Assembly: GCA_910587695.1 (NCBI GenBank) | Contig: CAJUNC010000001.1 | Location: 62,001 to 126,000, forward strand | Length of the DNA: 64,000 nucleotides | Origin: an uncultured Lactobacillus sp. | Lineage (GTDB): Bacteria; Bacillota; Bacilli; Lactobacillales; Lactobacillaceae | Direction of reading: 5' to 3' | Part shown: positions 52,315-61,723 of the stretch, piece by piece | Layout of the letters: every line of letters starts with the position of its first letter | Numbering within the stretch: the stretch's first letter is position 1 | Program-made: the position numbers and the translations under genes | The notes under the pieces: model-generated | What the model was told of the DNA's origin: nothing | Seen by the model: only the letters and a program-made list of their open reading frames with translations | Database searches by the model: none

Positions 52315-52359
52315 GTTTATGCCTTCTTTCGTAATTATATTTTGAACAAGGTTTTCCAA

Positions 52360-52388
52360 TTGAAAGTAATTCTCAATTAGACTACAAT
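52360..52388 (+). promoter_or_regulatory. Promoter of suf operon
   Basis: TTGAAA (52360-52365), 17-base spacer, TACAAT (52383-52388). Confidence 0.7.
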
Positions 52389-52428
52389 GATGATAGTATA
52401 CTTATTTAGTTTAGCGGAGGAATGAAAA

Positions 52429-53208
52429 ATGTCAACTCTTGAAGTAAAAAATCTCCACGTTTCGATCGATGGAAAAGAGATCTTAAAAGGACTTGATCTT
52501 AAGATGCAAACAGGTGAGATCCATGCGATCATGGGCCCAAATGGAACTGGGAAGTCGACTTTATCAGAAGCGATCATGGGCAACCCTGCTTACACGATCA
52601 CTGAAGGTGAGATCTTATTAGATGGTGAAAATATTTTGGATTGGGCGGTTGATGAACGCGCACGAGCAGGGCTCTTTTTAGCGATGCAATATCCAGCTGA
52701 GATCCCAGGGGTCACGAATGCTGAATTTATCCGTAGTGCGATCAATGCTCGGTTACCTAAAGATGAACCGATCTCGATCCGAAAATATTTAAAAGATCTC
52801 GAAGAAACGATGGACTTTTTAGATATGCCATTTTCTATGGCAGAACGTTACCTCAATGAAGGTTTCTCCGGTGGGGAAAAGAAACGCAATGAGATCTTGC
52901 AACTGATGATGATCAAGCCTAAATTTGCGATCTTAGATGAGATCGATTCTGGTTTGGATATCGATGCCTTAAAGGTCGTTTCTAAGGGGGTAAATGAGAT
53001 GCGCAGTCCAGACTTTGGTTCATTGATCATCACACACTATCAACGACTTTTAAACTATATCGTACCAGATGTCGTGCATGTTATGATGGATGGGCGGATC
53101 GTAACGACAGGTGGTCCTGATCTAGCTAAGCGTTTGGAAGCTGAAGGTTATGCTGGTCTCCGTGATGAACTGGGGCTTGATATCAAGCTAGCAGAAGACA
53201 AAGCTTAG
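52429..53208 (+). CDS. sufC: Fe-S assembly ATPase SufC
   Basis: 259 aa ABC-type ATPase. GPNGTGKST Walker A, SGGEKKRNEILQL signature typical of SufC, FAILDEIDSGLDIDAL Walker B, ITHYQRLL switch. Works with SufB-SufD as the scaffold for iron-sulfur clusters. GGAGGAATG site. Confidence 0.97.
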   Translation: MSTLEVKNLHVSIDGKEILKGLDLKMQTGEIHAIMGPNGTGKSTLSEAIMGNPAYTITEGEILLDGENILDWAVDERARAGLFLAMQYPAEIPGVTNAEFIRSAINARLPKDEPISIRKYLKDLEETMDFLDMPFSMAERYLNEGFSGGEKKRNEILQLMMIKPKFAILDEIDSGLDIDALKVVSKGVNEMRSPDFGSLIITHYQRLLNYIVPDVVHVMMDGRIVTTGGPDLAKRLEAEGYAGLRDELGLDIKLAEDKA

Positions 53209-53220
53209 GTGGTGGTAAAG

Positions 53221-54510
53221 ATGAGTGCACTAACAATACAAACCCAGGCACTAGTAGAGTTTGGTAAACAAAATAATGAGCCTAGCTGGTTTACAAAAAA
53301 AAGGACCCAAGCTTTAAAAAAAGCTCAAGAACTTGAGTTACCACGCTTTGAAAAGATCAAATACAAACGTTGGCCGATCGAAGTGACTAAGCCAGTGGAA
53401 GTGATCCAAAATAAACTTCCTGAAACTAAGACGGCTGAGATCACGATCAAAGATAATGTTGTTGTCGAATTTGGGCAAACGACCGCCAAATTAGAACTTG
53501 ATCCAAAGTTAAAAGCCCAAGGGGTGATCGTCTGTGATTGGCAAACAGCTTTAAAAGAACATCCAGAATTCATCGAGAAGTACTTCATGGAAGCGATCAA
53601 AGATGATGAAAATCGTTTGAATATGCAACATGCTGCTAATGTTACCAGTGGGGTGTTGATCTACGTACCTAAAAATGTCGTAGTAGAAGAACCTTTGACG
53701 TCGTACTTCATTCAAGATGCCACGACAAAACAAGACTTTGTACATCATGTTTTGTTGATCGCTGATGTCAATAGTGAAATTTCATATTTGGAGAATTTGC
53801 AGACTTACGGTGAACAAAATACAACTGCTAGCGTGATCGTAGAAGTTTTTGCCAAGGCGGGCAGTCACGTGAAGTTTGCCAGTGTCGATCGCTTGGGTAA
53901 AAATACAACTGCTTATCTCAATCGTCGGGGGCATTTGGACCAAGATGCTAAGATCGACTGGTCGATGGGGATGATGAATGACGGTAATATCGTTGGAGAC
54001 TTTGACTCTGATCTGATCGGTGATGGATCCCATGCTGAAACTAAAGTCGTTGCGATCTCGACAGGTAAACAAGTTCAAGGGATCGATACCCGCGTGACTA
54101 ATTATGGTAGACATTCGATCGGTCATATTCTCCAACATGGAGTCATCTTATCCCGGTCATCGCTGGTCTTTAATGGGATCGGTCACATCATTCATGGTGC
54201 TAAGGGAGCCGATGCACAACAGGAAAGTCGGGTCTTGATGCTTTCGACTAAAGCACGAGGCGATGCTAACCCGATCTTATTGATCGATGACAATGCCGTT
54301 ACTGCTGGTCACGCTGCCAGTGTCGGACGGATCGATCAAGACCAGTTGTATTACTTGATGAGTCGGGGCTTGTCAAAAGAGATCGCTGAACGTTTAGTGA
54401 TCCGTGGTTTCTTAGGCCCTGTTTTGACGGCCATTCCAAGTCGGAAAGTTCAAACAGAGCTCTCCGACATGATCGAAAGGAAGCTTATCGATGGACAAGA
54501 TGAAAAATGA
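53221..54510 (+). CDS. sufD: Fe-S assembly protein SufD
   Basis: 429 aa SufBD beta-helix family with C-terminal AGHAASVGRIDQDQLYYLMSRGL. ATG 53221 with AGGTGG upstream, directly after sufC. Overlaps sufS by 20 bases. Confidence 0.95.
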   Translation: MSALTIQTQALVEFGKQNNEPSWFTKKRTQALKKAQELELPRFEKIKYKRWPIEVTKPVEVIQNKLPETKTAEITIKDNVVVEFGQTTAKLELDPKLKAQGVIVCDWQTALKEHPEFIEKYFMEAIKDDENRLNMQHAANVTSGVLIYVPKNVVVEEPLTSYFIQDATTKQDFVHHVLLIADVNSEISYLENLQTYGEQNTTASVIVEVFAKAGSHVKFASVDRLGKNTTAYLNRRGHLDQDAKIDWSMGMMNDGNIVGDFDSDLIGDGSHAETKVVAISTGKQVQGIDTRVTNYGRHSIGHILQHGVILSRSSLVFNGIGHIIHGAKGADAQQESRVLMLSTKARGDANPILLIDDNAVTAGHAASVGRIDQDQLYYLMSRGLSKEIAERLVIRGFLGPVLTAIPSRKVQTELSDMIERKLIDGQDEK

Positions 54511-55717
54511 GATCCGGACTGATTTTAAGATCTTAGATCAAAAAGTCAACGGGGAGCCGTTAGTCTATTTGGATAATGCGGCTACGACCCAAAAGCCACA
54601 AGCTGTGATCCAAAGCTTAGTGGACTATTATGAACATGACAATGCTAACGTTCATCGAGGCGTGCATACTTTAGCACAACGAGCAACAAATGCTTATGAA
54701 GCTACGCGCCAAAAGGTCAAAGAGCTGATCAATGCTGATAGTGAATGTGAAATTGTCTACACTAAAGGTACGACAGAAAGTCTCAATTGGATCGCACGAG
54801 GCTATGCAAAAAAATTCCTACATCCAGGAGACGAGATCGTTTTATCCTATGCAGAACACCATTCCAATATCGTTCCCTGGCAACAGGTCTGTGAAAAAAT
54901 AGGGGCAAAGCTAGTCTATTTGGAGCTAAATGCAGATGGTCAAGTTGACTTAGAAAATGCCAAGCAACTGATCACTGAAAAGACCAAGATCGTATCGCTA
55001 GCGCAGGTGTCAAACGTCTTAGGAGCCGTCAATCCGATCAAAGAACTCGCTCAATTAGCACATCAAAACGGTGCTATCATGGTCGTGGATGGGGCACAAT
55101 CAGTTCCCCATATGCCAGTAGACGTTAAAGAATTAGATATTGATTTTTTAGCCTTTTCTGGACATAAGATGCTAGGCCCAACGGGGATCGGGATCTTGTG
55201 GGGCAAGCTGGACTTACTAAACCAGATGGAGCCACTTGATTTTGGGGGTGAGATGATCGACTTTGTCGAATTAGAGCATTCGACCTTTAAAGAAGTTCCG
55301 TGGAAATTTGAAGGTGGGACCCAAAATATTGCAGGAGTGATCGCCTTAGGAAAAGCGATCGATTATTTGCAAGCAGTTGGGTTGACCAATATTTTACAGC
55401 ATGAGACCGAGTTGATGGAATATGTTTTGCCTAAGCTACAAGCGATCGATGGGTTTGAATTGTATGGTTCAGCTGATCCAGCTAAACATGCAGGGATCAT
55501 TTCGTTTAACCTTGCAGGACTACATCCACATGACACGGCGACGGCGCTTGATATGGAAGGGGTTGCGATCAGGGCTGGTCATCACTGTGCCCAACCGTTG
55601 ATGAAAAAATTACAGATCGCAGCTTCGGCTCGGGCTAGCTTTTATTTGTATAACACTAAAGAAGATGCTGATAAATTAGTGGAGGCATTGATCAAAACAA
55701 GGGAGTTCTTTCGATGA
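54491..55717 (+). CDS. sufS: Cysteine desulfurase SufS
   Basis: 408 aa PLP enzyme. PLP-Lys in AFSGHKMLGPTGIG, catalytic Cys in RAGHHCAQPL near residue 363, start YLDNAATTQKP. Group II desulfurase that passes sulfur to SufU. AAGGAAG seven bases before the ATG. ATGA overlap with sufU. Confidence 0.96.
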   Translation: MDKMKNEIRTDFKILDQKVNGEPLVYLDNAATTQKPQAVIQSLVDYYEHDNANVHRGVHTLAQRATNAYEATRQKVKELINADSECEIVYTKGTTESLNWIARGYAKKFLHPGDEIVLSYAEHHSNIVPWQQVCEKIGAKLVYLELNADGQVDLENAKQLITEKTKIVSLAQVSNVLGAVNPIKELAQLAHQNGAIMVVDGAQSVPHMPVDVKELDIDFLAFSGHKMLGPTGIGILWGKLDLLNQMEPLDFGGEMIDFVELEHSTFKEVPWKFEGGTQNIAGVIALGKAIDYLQAVGLTNILQHETELMEYVLPKLQAIDGFELYGSADPAKHAGIISFNLAGLHPHDTATALDMEGVAIRAGHHCAQPLMKKLQIAASARASFYLYNTKEDADKLVEALIKTREFFR

Positions 55718-56166
55718 GTTTATCCAGTTTAGATAATTTATACCGTCAAATGATCTTAGAACATGCTGATCGTCCTCATCATCATGGCAATCTTCCTGTA
55801 GCTGATAAGCAGATCGAATTGCGCAATCCGACTTGTGGGGATGTGTTAGAGTTAGAAGTCAAACTAGATGATGAAGGTAAGATCGCTGATATTGCTTTTA
55901 GTGGGACGGGTTGTACGATCTCACAGGCTTCTGCTTCAATGATGACCGATGAAGTGATCGGCAAAACGCCAGCACAGGTCAGTGAGATGGTCGAGGCATT
56001 TTCAGAAATGATCACTAAAAATGAAGATAAAGATTATGAAGATTTATTAGGCGATGCTGTCGTCTTAGAAGGGGTCGCTCAATTTCCAGCACGGATCAAG
56101 TGTGCAACTTTAGCCTGGAAAGCGATCTACCAAGCACTAGAGAAGGAGGACAAAGCCCATGACTGA
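55714..56166 (+). CDS. sufU: Zinc-dependent sulfurtransferase SufU
   Basis: 150 aa. Zinc ligands C41 and D43 (NPTCGD), C67 (GTGCTIS) and C130 (RIKCATLAW), the SufU rather than IscU pattern. Accepts sulfur from SufS. Overlaps sufB by 8 bases. Confidence 0.96.
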   Translation: MSLSSLDNLYRQMILEHADRPHHHGNLPVADKQIELRNPTCGDVLELEVKLDDEGKIADIAFSGTGCTISQASASMMTDEVIGKTPAQVSEMVEAFSEMITKNEDKDYEDLLGDAVVLEGVAQFPARIKCATLAWKAIYQALEKEDKAHD

Positions 56167-57562
56167 AAATACAATGCCTGAATTGGGTGGCGAATACAAA
56201 TACGGTTTTAAAGATGATATCGAACCACTTTTTACAACAGGGGAAGGTTTGACAGAAGACATCGTCCGCCAGATCTCGGCTGCTAAAAATGAGCCAGAAT
56301 GGATGTTAGATTTTCGATTAAAAGCCTATGAATTATACCGCAAGTTGCCAATGCCTGATTTTGGCCCTGACTTATCTCCCCTTGATTTTGAACATATCAA
56401 TTACTTTAGACGTGATTCTGATCGTGTTGCCCGTGACTGGGATGATGTGCCCGAAGAGATCAAAAAGACGTTTGATCGTCTTGGAGTCCCCGAAGCGGAA
56501 CGTAAATACTTAGCGGGTTCTTCGGCTCAGTACGAATCTGAAGTGGTCTATCACAATATGCGTAAAGATTTTGATAACTTGGGGATCGTTTTTATGGATA
56601 CTGATTCGGCTGTCCAAGAATATCCCGAATTAGTCAAAAAATACTTCGGGAAATTGATCCCGCCAGCCGATAACAAGATGGCAGCTTTGAATTCGGCTGT
56701 TTGGTCAGGTGGGACCTTTATCTACGTACCAAAGGGCGTTAAAGTCTCAGTGCCGATCCAAAGTTATTTCCGGATCAATGCGGGTAACTCAGGTCAGTTT
56801 GAACGAACGTTGATCATTGTCGATGAAGGAGCAAGTATCAATTATGTGGAAGGCTGTACTGCGCCAAACTATTCTGAAGATAGCTTACACGCGGCGGTCG
56901 TTGAGGTAAACGTCTTAAAAGATGCTTACTGTCGTTATACCACGATCCAAAACTGGTCCGATAACGTCTACAGTTTAGAGACTAAACGGGCGCGGGCTTT
57001 AGAGAATGCGACGATGGAATGGGTCGATGGTAACTTAGGTTCAAAAGTTACCATGAAATATCCAAGTGTCTACTTAGATGGTCGTGGTGCTCGAGGGACG
57101 ATGTTATCGATCGCCTTTGCGGGTAAAGATATTGACTCTGATACTGGGGCGCGGATGATCCATAATGCTAAAAATACTTCGTCTTCGATCGTTTCAAAGT
57201 CACTTTGTAAAGATGGGGGTCGGGTCGATTATCGCGGACAAGTCCGCTTTGGCCGGCACTCCGATGGCTCATTTGCACATATCGAATGTGATACGATCAT
57301 CATGGATGACAAATCAGCCAGCGATACGATCCCATTTAATGAGATCTTGAATGGCAATGTTTCAATGGAGCACGAAGCCAAAGTCTCCAAGATCTCAGAA
57401 GAACAACTCTACTACTTGATGAGTCGTGGGATCTCCGAAGAAAAAGCGACTGAAATGATCATTATGGGCTTTGTTGAACCATTCACCAAAGAGCTACCAA
57501 TGGAGTATGCGGTTGAGTTGAACCGCTTGATCGAATATCAAATGGAAGACTCAGTAGGATAA
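56159..57562 (+). CDS. sufB: Fe-S scaffold protein SufB
   Basis: 467 aa. EGCTAPNYSEDSLHAAVVE core, and the C-terminal DKSASDTIPFNEILN and AKVSKISEEQLYYLMSRGIS motifs. Completes the sufCDSUB operon standard in Bacilli. Confidence 0.96.
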   Translation: MTENTMPELGGEYKYGFKDDIEPLFTTGEGLTEDIVRQISAAKNEPEWMLDFRLKAYELYRKLPMPDFGPDLSPLDFEHINYFRRDSDRVARDWDDVPEEIKKTFDRLGVPEAERKYLAGSSAQYESEVVYHNMRKDFDNLGIVFMDTDSAVQEYPELVKKYFGKLIPPADNKMAALNSAVWSGGTFIYVPKGVKVSVPIQSYFRINAGNSGQFERTLIIVDEGASINYVEGCTAPNYSEDSLHAAVVEVNVLKDAYCRYTTIQNWSDNVYSLETKRARALENATMEWVDGNLGSKVTMKYPSVYLDGRGARGTMLSIAFAGKDIDSDTGARMIHNAKNTSSSIVSKSLCKDGGRVDYRGQVRFGRHSDGSFAHIECDTIIMDDKSASDTIPFNEILNGNVSMEHEAKVSKISEEQLYYLMSRGISEEKATEMIIMGFVEPFTKELPMEYAVELNRLIEYQMEDSVG

Positions 57563-57564
57563 AG

Positions 57565-57603
57565 GAAAACACATCTTGGCGTTTGGCTGGGATGTGTTTT
57601 TGT
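57565..57603 (+). terminator. Terminator of suf operon
   Basis: GAAAACACATC and GATGTGTTTTT stem. Confidence 0.7.
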
Positions 57604-57673
57604 ATGGAATGACCAGCTATAACTGTGCTATGGTATAGATGATATTTCTTGGGAAATACTAGAGGTGAGAAAA

Positions 57674-57951
57674 ATGATAGTAGATGAGATCATGGAAAAA
57701 TGGATACTAGCTTAGCGATAAATGCTAGTATGGAAGATGGTAAAAAGATAATGGATGCTATCGCTTGTTTTCAAATTGATGATGAGTTATATGAACAACT
57801 AACGGTCAATACTTATTTAAAAATGTTAGTTGGTTACGTAAAAGATATTTATAATTATTATTTAGGTTTGCGCGATATTTTTGTGTTACTAGTCTGGTTT
57901 GGATTAGATATCTGGGTGTTCATCAAAGCGTATCAAAAGATGAATAACTGA
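57674..57951 (+). pseudogene. Small membrane protein, possibly frameshifted at its 5' end
   Basis: A good ribosome site (AGAGGTGAG) precedes ATG 57674, but that frame reads MIVDEIMEKWILA and stops at 57715. The main frame (57700-57951, 83 aa) starts inside it in the -1 frame, has no ribosome site of its own, and ends in a membrane helix (DIFVLLVWFGLDIWVFI). A single indel near the GGAAAAATGG run (57694-57703) would join them. Alternatively the short frame is a coupled leader. Family not recognised. Confidence 0.45.
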
Positions 57952-58000
57952 TATATTTTGAAAGGGTCTGCAATGTTGTCAAAGGCTTTAATGATCATAT

Positions 58001-58045
58001 TTAAAGAGCTGGTGAGAAACTATCACTCATCAGTTCTTTTTTATT
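58001..58045 (+). terminator. Terminator
   Basis: AAAGAGCTGGTGAG pairs imperfectly with CTCATCAGTTCTTTTTT. Confidence 0.55.
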
Positions 58046-58096
58046 ATAAAAGTTGTATTATTTCAATGGAAGTACTGGAGAATATCGAGCTAGCTA

Positions 58097-58453
58097 TTAT
58101 TTTTGGCTAAAGTTTTCCAATGATCTAAATAGATCGAGAAATATTTTACTGAATTCTTCTGATTTTTCTGTAGGTAAATTTTGAAGTTTCAAAAAGAGAA
58201 GTTCGGTATATGGAGTCGAATTGTCAGAGAATTGAGGCTTATCGTTAGTAAGTAATGTTGCAAGATCGACATCAAGTGCATCAGCAATATCAGAGAGCTT
58301 TTGGATGCTGATATTTTTTGCTGAACCATTTTCTAGTAAAGAGATATATTTAACTGATAACCCACTATTTTCAGCCACTTGTTCCTGTGTTAGCCCTTGT
58401 TTTTTTCGATAAAATTTTATTGTTTGACCGATATCAATATGCTTGGCACTCAT
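58097..58453 (-). CDS. XRE-family transcriptional regulator
   Basis: 118 aa. HTH_3 domain at residues 10-65: IGQTIKFYRKKQGLTQEQVA, ENSGLSVKYISLLENGSAKN, LSDIADALDVDLATLL. Short C-terminal helical tail. GGAGAG upstream of the ATG. Divergent from the acyltransferase gene, whose promoter region it may control. Confidence 0.85.
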   Translation of the reverse strand: MSAKHIDIGQTIKFYRKKQGLTQEQVAENSGLSVKYISLLENGSAKNISIQKLSDIADALDVDLATLLTNDKPQFSDNSTPYTELLFLKLQNLPTEKSEEFSKIFLDLFRSLENFSQK

Positions 58454-58619
58454 TTAAAATACTCTCCTATCATGTTTACTTTTAATAATAGAAAAATATT
58501 TCCTAGATTATAACTCAATATATTTCTGTATTTTATAGAAATATAGTTCTTGATTATAGTGATTAAAAGAAATATAATTCTTGTATTGGCAAAATTAGGA
58601 GCTGTAAGAAGGTGGATAT

Positions 58620-59699
58620 ATGTCTAAGAGAAATTACGGTATCGATCTATTAAGAATAGTTTCGATGTATATGATCGTTTTAAATCACGTTTTGCTTAAA
58701 GGAGAGGTGATAAAGCAAGCGACTCAGCTAGGGATCGGAACACTAAATTATGATCTAAGTTGGATATTAGATGTTATTTGTTATGCAGCTGTAAACTGTT
58801 ATGCACTGATATCTGGCTATGTTGGGGTCAAAGCTAAGTTCAAGACCGTAAATATTATTAAGTTGTGGTTGCAGGTATTATTCTATTCTGTCGTGTTAAA
58901 TATTGTGGTAGCAGGAGTGGTACCTAGAGCTGAGTTGAGTAAGAGCGAGATGATCCAAATGTTTTTTCCAGTATCTTATCAGAGGTATTGGTATTTTTCT
59001 GCTTATTTTGTACTATTTTTCTTTATGCCGTTTTTAAATTACCTGTTGAAGAATTTAGATAAGAATATGTTGCAAAAATTGATCTTAGGATCGATCGTAT
59101 TTTTTTCGATCGGGGAGACGTTTATTTTTAGGGTCAAAGAATTTTTAGCACTCCAAAGTGGATATAGTTTTTTATGGTTGATGGTTTTGTACTTGATAGG
59201 GGGCTATATTAAGCTGCACGATTGGAATTTATGGAAACATGATCGACTGATTTTTATAGGAATGGCAGTACTATCATTTGTCGTTTTACTACTGCTTGGT
59301 GGCGAAGAAGGACATGGACGACTACTGATCAATTATCCAGCCCCGACGATGCTATTTATGGCGATCGCACTATTAAATCATTTTAAAGACTTAAGGCTTC
59401 AGCCATCTCAGATCAAATGGGTAAAAGTATTTGCTCCGTTGACTTTTGGAGTGTACTTGATCCATTTACAACCGATGGTGGCTGTATATATTCTCCAAGG
59501 AAGGTTAGCGACGCTTGCGTTTGAGTCGCCTTGGGTATTAGTTGTTGATGTCATTTTTGTGAGCTTTATGATCTATTTATGCTGTTCAGTGATCGAATGG
59601 GGCAGACAAAAACTATTTTATTTGATGAAAGTAGAGACCTTAGCAGAAAAATTAAATAACATCTTGTCAAAGCTTATATACGCTAGCAAAAAATTATGA
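58620..59699 (+). CDS. Acyltransferase-3 family membrane protein
   Basis: 359 aa, ten or so helices. YGIDLLRIVSMYMIVLNHVLL contains the conserved R and catalytic-type His of the OafA/WecH family; TFGVYLIHLQPMV is near the end. Transfers acetyl or similar groups to surface glycans; substrate unknown. GAAGGTGG site. AT-rich, and next to a GT-C-like gene. Confidence 0.85.
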   Translation: MSKRNYGIDLLRIVSMYMIVLNHVLLKGEVIKQATQLGIGTLNYDLSWILDVICYAAVNCYALISGYVGVKAKFKTVNIIKLWLQVLFYSVVLNIVVAGVVPRAELSKSEMIQMFFPVSYQRYWYFSAYFVLFFFMPFLNYLLKNLDKNMLQKLILGSIVFFSIGETFIFRVKEFLALQSGYSFLWLMVLYLIGGYIKLHDWNLWKHDRLIFIGMAVLSFVVLLLLGGEEGHGRLLINYPAPTMLFMAIALLNHFKDLRLQPSQIKWVKVFAPLTFGVYLIHLQPMVAVYILQGRLATLAFESPWVLVVDVIFVSFMIYLCCSVIEWGRQKLFYLMKVETLAEKLNNILSKLIYASKKL

Positions 59700-59715
59700 G
59701 AGGGAGTATTGTTGT

Positions 59716-61482
59716 ATGAAAACATGGGGTAAAAAAATAAGTGTCTATATCTTTTTTATGTTTTTAAGTATTTTTTTTGTCTTTTTTCTATATAAAACAA
59801 GACAGTTAGGGATCGATTCTGATGGAAGTTTTCATTTTTCTAGAGTCGAGGAAATATATCAAAATTTAAAAGCAGGCGAGTTGTTCACCTTTATTGCAAC
59901 GCATACATTCCACAATAGTGGTGTTGGTTCATTTTTATTTTATCCAACAGTTTTTTTGTATCCTTGGGCGTGCTTACGATTTTTCCTTGATCCGATAACA
60001 TCATTTTATGTGTGGTATGGTCTTTTTATGTTTTTAACGCTTAGTATTGCATACTATTCGATGTATGGCTTTTCACGAAGCAAGCTTAGAGCACTCATGT
60101 TTGCTCTGTTTTATACAATAGCGATTTACCACCTATATTTGGGTGTTAGAAATTATGTTTTAGGTGAATTTATTGCGTATACATTTGTCCCACTGGCATT
60201 ATATGGATTTTATGAAGTGATCTGGGGAGATCATAGAAAGTGGCCATTATTAGGAATAGGTGTTGCACTATTACTATATAGTCATTTGATAAGTGTCGTG
60301 ATCACAGTAATACTTATGTTCGTATTATTTATTAGTAAATTGGTCGTTGATATCAAATTTCCTAAAGTCAGATGGATGGCGCTCTTTAAAAGTATCGGTT
60401 TAGCATTGATATTATCGCTTTGGGTCATTTATCCATTTTTTACAGACTTTATGCATACAAAATTGGGAACACCTAGTTTTGGCTTTGCTTTTTTGTATAG
60501 TATGCAAGACCTCTGGGCAGCTTCTTTGGAGAATCATGCTACTAATCGAGGTGTTGGAATAATATTTTTAATGGCAGCGATCAGTGGTTGGTATTTTGTA
60601 AGAAATAAGAAACAAGAATTTTGGATCTATATTCTAGGGTTGATATTTATAGCTTTATCGACTAATTTATTCCCATATACAGAGTTAGCCCGGATAGATA
60701 GTTTATTTTTCTTAGGGATGATCCAATTTCCATATCGTTTTTTGACCTATGCATCTTTATTTATGGCAGCTACCTTATCTTTGATATTTGAGCGAGTATT
60801 TAATAAATTTCAAGCACATAAAAAAATGTTGTTCTTTTGTGTGCTAGGTGTAATGATGTGTCTTTATATTCAAACACTAACACCAGTATTAGACAGGATC
60901 TATGATGCTACGCCAGAAGCGCGACTAAAGAAGGGAAATATTACAGATCCAGTGCCTGCAGGGGCTATTTTGGATAAAGATAATTACTATGATATGTATA
61001 CTTATCGAGTACTTTATGGCGAGACAGACTATTACCCGAAAGCTTCGTTTGATGGAAATGTAACGATAACTGATTCAAATGTGCAAAAGACGATATTAGA
61101 TAGATCTCAAAGTATTATGTTGCATAAAGCAAAAATAGAGAATAAAGATATCACTATAGATCCAAGCGTAGCACCTAACGAACTTGATTACCAAGTAAAA
61201 CTTCAAAAGTCAGCACTAGTTGATCTACCTGTTGTTAATTATCCTAGTGAGAAAGTATATGTTAACGGCAAAGAATTTCCATATTCTGTAAGTGATCGCG
61301 GAACAGTCCAAGTAAAACTTGCTCAAGGGAAAAATCGCGTGGTCGTTCGATATGTAATGAAGCAAACATATTATATTTTATGTGGTATTGCGGTAATGAC
61401 ATGGGTAGTTATCTGTATTACTACACTTCTAAAAAAATATAAAGAAGTAAAGACGAATAAAGGGATGAAAATTAAGTCGTAA
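59716..61482 (+). CDS. Polytopic membrane glycosyltransferase-like protein (GT-C/YfhO-like)
   Basis: 588 aa: about 11 membrane helices (residues 8-395), an extracytoplasmic C-terminal domain (about 395-555) with a jelly-roll-like end (VNGKEFPYSVSDRGTVQVKL), and a last helix with a basic tail. An early acidic pair in GIDSDGSFHFSRVEEI fits the GT-C catalytic loop. Likely acts on a lipid-linked sugar donor for wall glycans. 16 bases after the acyltransferase gene, same operon. Confidence 0.65.
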   Translation: MKTWGKKISVYIFFMFLSIFFVFFLYKTRQLGIDSDGSFHFSRVEEIYQNLKAGELFTFIATHTFHNSGVGSFLFYPTVFLYPWACLRFFLDPITSFYVWYGLFMFLTLSIAYYSMYGFSRSKLRALMFALFYTIAIYHLYLGVRNYVLGEFIAYTFVPLALYGFYEVIWGDHRKWPLLGIGVALLLYSHLISVVITVILMFVLFISKLVVDIKFPKVRWMALFKSIGLALILSLWVIYPFFTDFMHTKLGTPSFGFAFLYSMQDLWAASLENHATNRGVGIIFLMAAISGWYFVRNKKQEFWIYILGLIFIALSTNLFPYTELARIDSLFFLGMIQFPYRFLTYASLFMAATLSLIFERVFNKFQAHKKMLFFCVLGVMMCLYIQTLTPVLDRIYDATPEARLKKGNITDPVPAGAILDKDNYYDMYTYRVLYGETDYYPKASFDGNVTITDSNVQKTILDRSQSIMLHKAKIENKDITIDPSVAPNELDYQVKLQKSALVDLPVVNYPSEKVYVNGKEFPYSVSDRGTVQVKLAQGKNRVVVRYVMKQTYYILCGIAVMTWVVICITTLLKKYKEVKTNKGMKIKS

Positions 61483-61576
61483 AAATTAGTGTTGCTGACC
61501 CAAGTATTACTTTTTACAAGAATACAGGAAGTGTTTTTTAAAAAAGATATAGATCAATTCGTAAAAAATTAACAAG

Positions 61577-61624
61577 AAGCGCTAAGTTCTGGCAAAAGCA
61601 AGGCAGAACTTAGCGCTTTTTAGT
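61577..61624 (+). terminator. Terminator
   Basis: AAGCGCTAAGTTCTG and CAGAACTTAGCGCTTTT, 15-base arms. Confidence 0.85.
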
Positions 61625-61723
61625 CTGATAAACTTTAAAACCTTGTACCACACATTTTTTTTGATCGATGCTATACTAAAAGCGAATTTATATAAGTGCC
61701 ATATCAAGTAGGAGTTGATATCT

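Noticed and set aside
58097..58453. XRE protein as antitoxin paired with the 57700 membrane protein
   Set aside because: The two are convergent, 145 bases apart and separated by a terminator, unlike co-transcribed toxin-antitoxin pairs.
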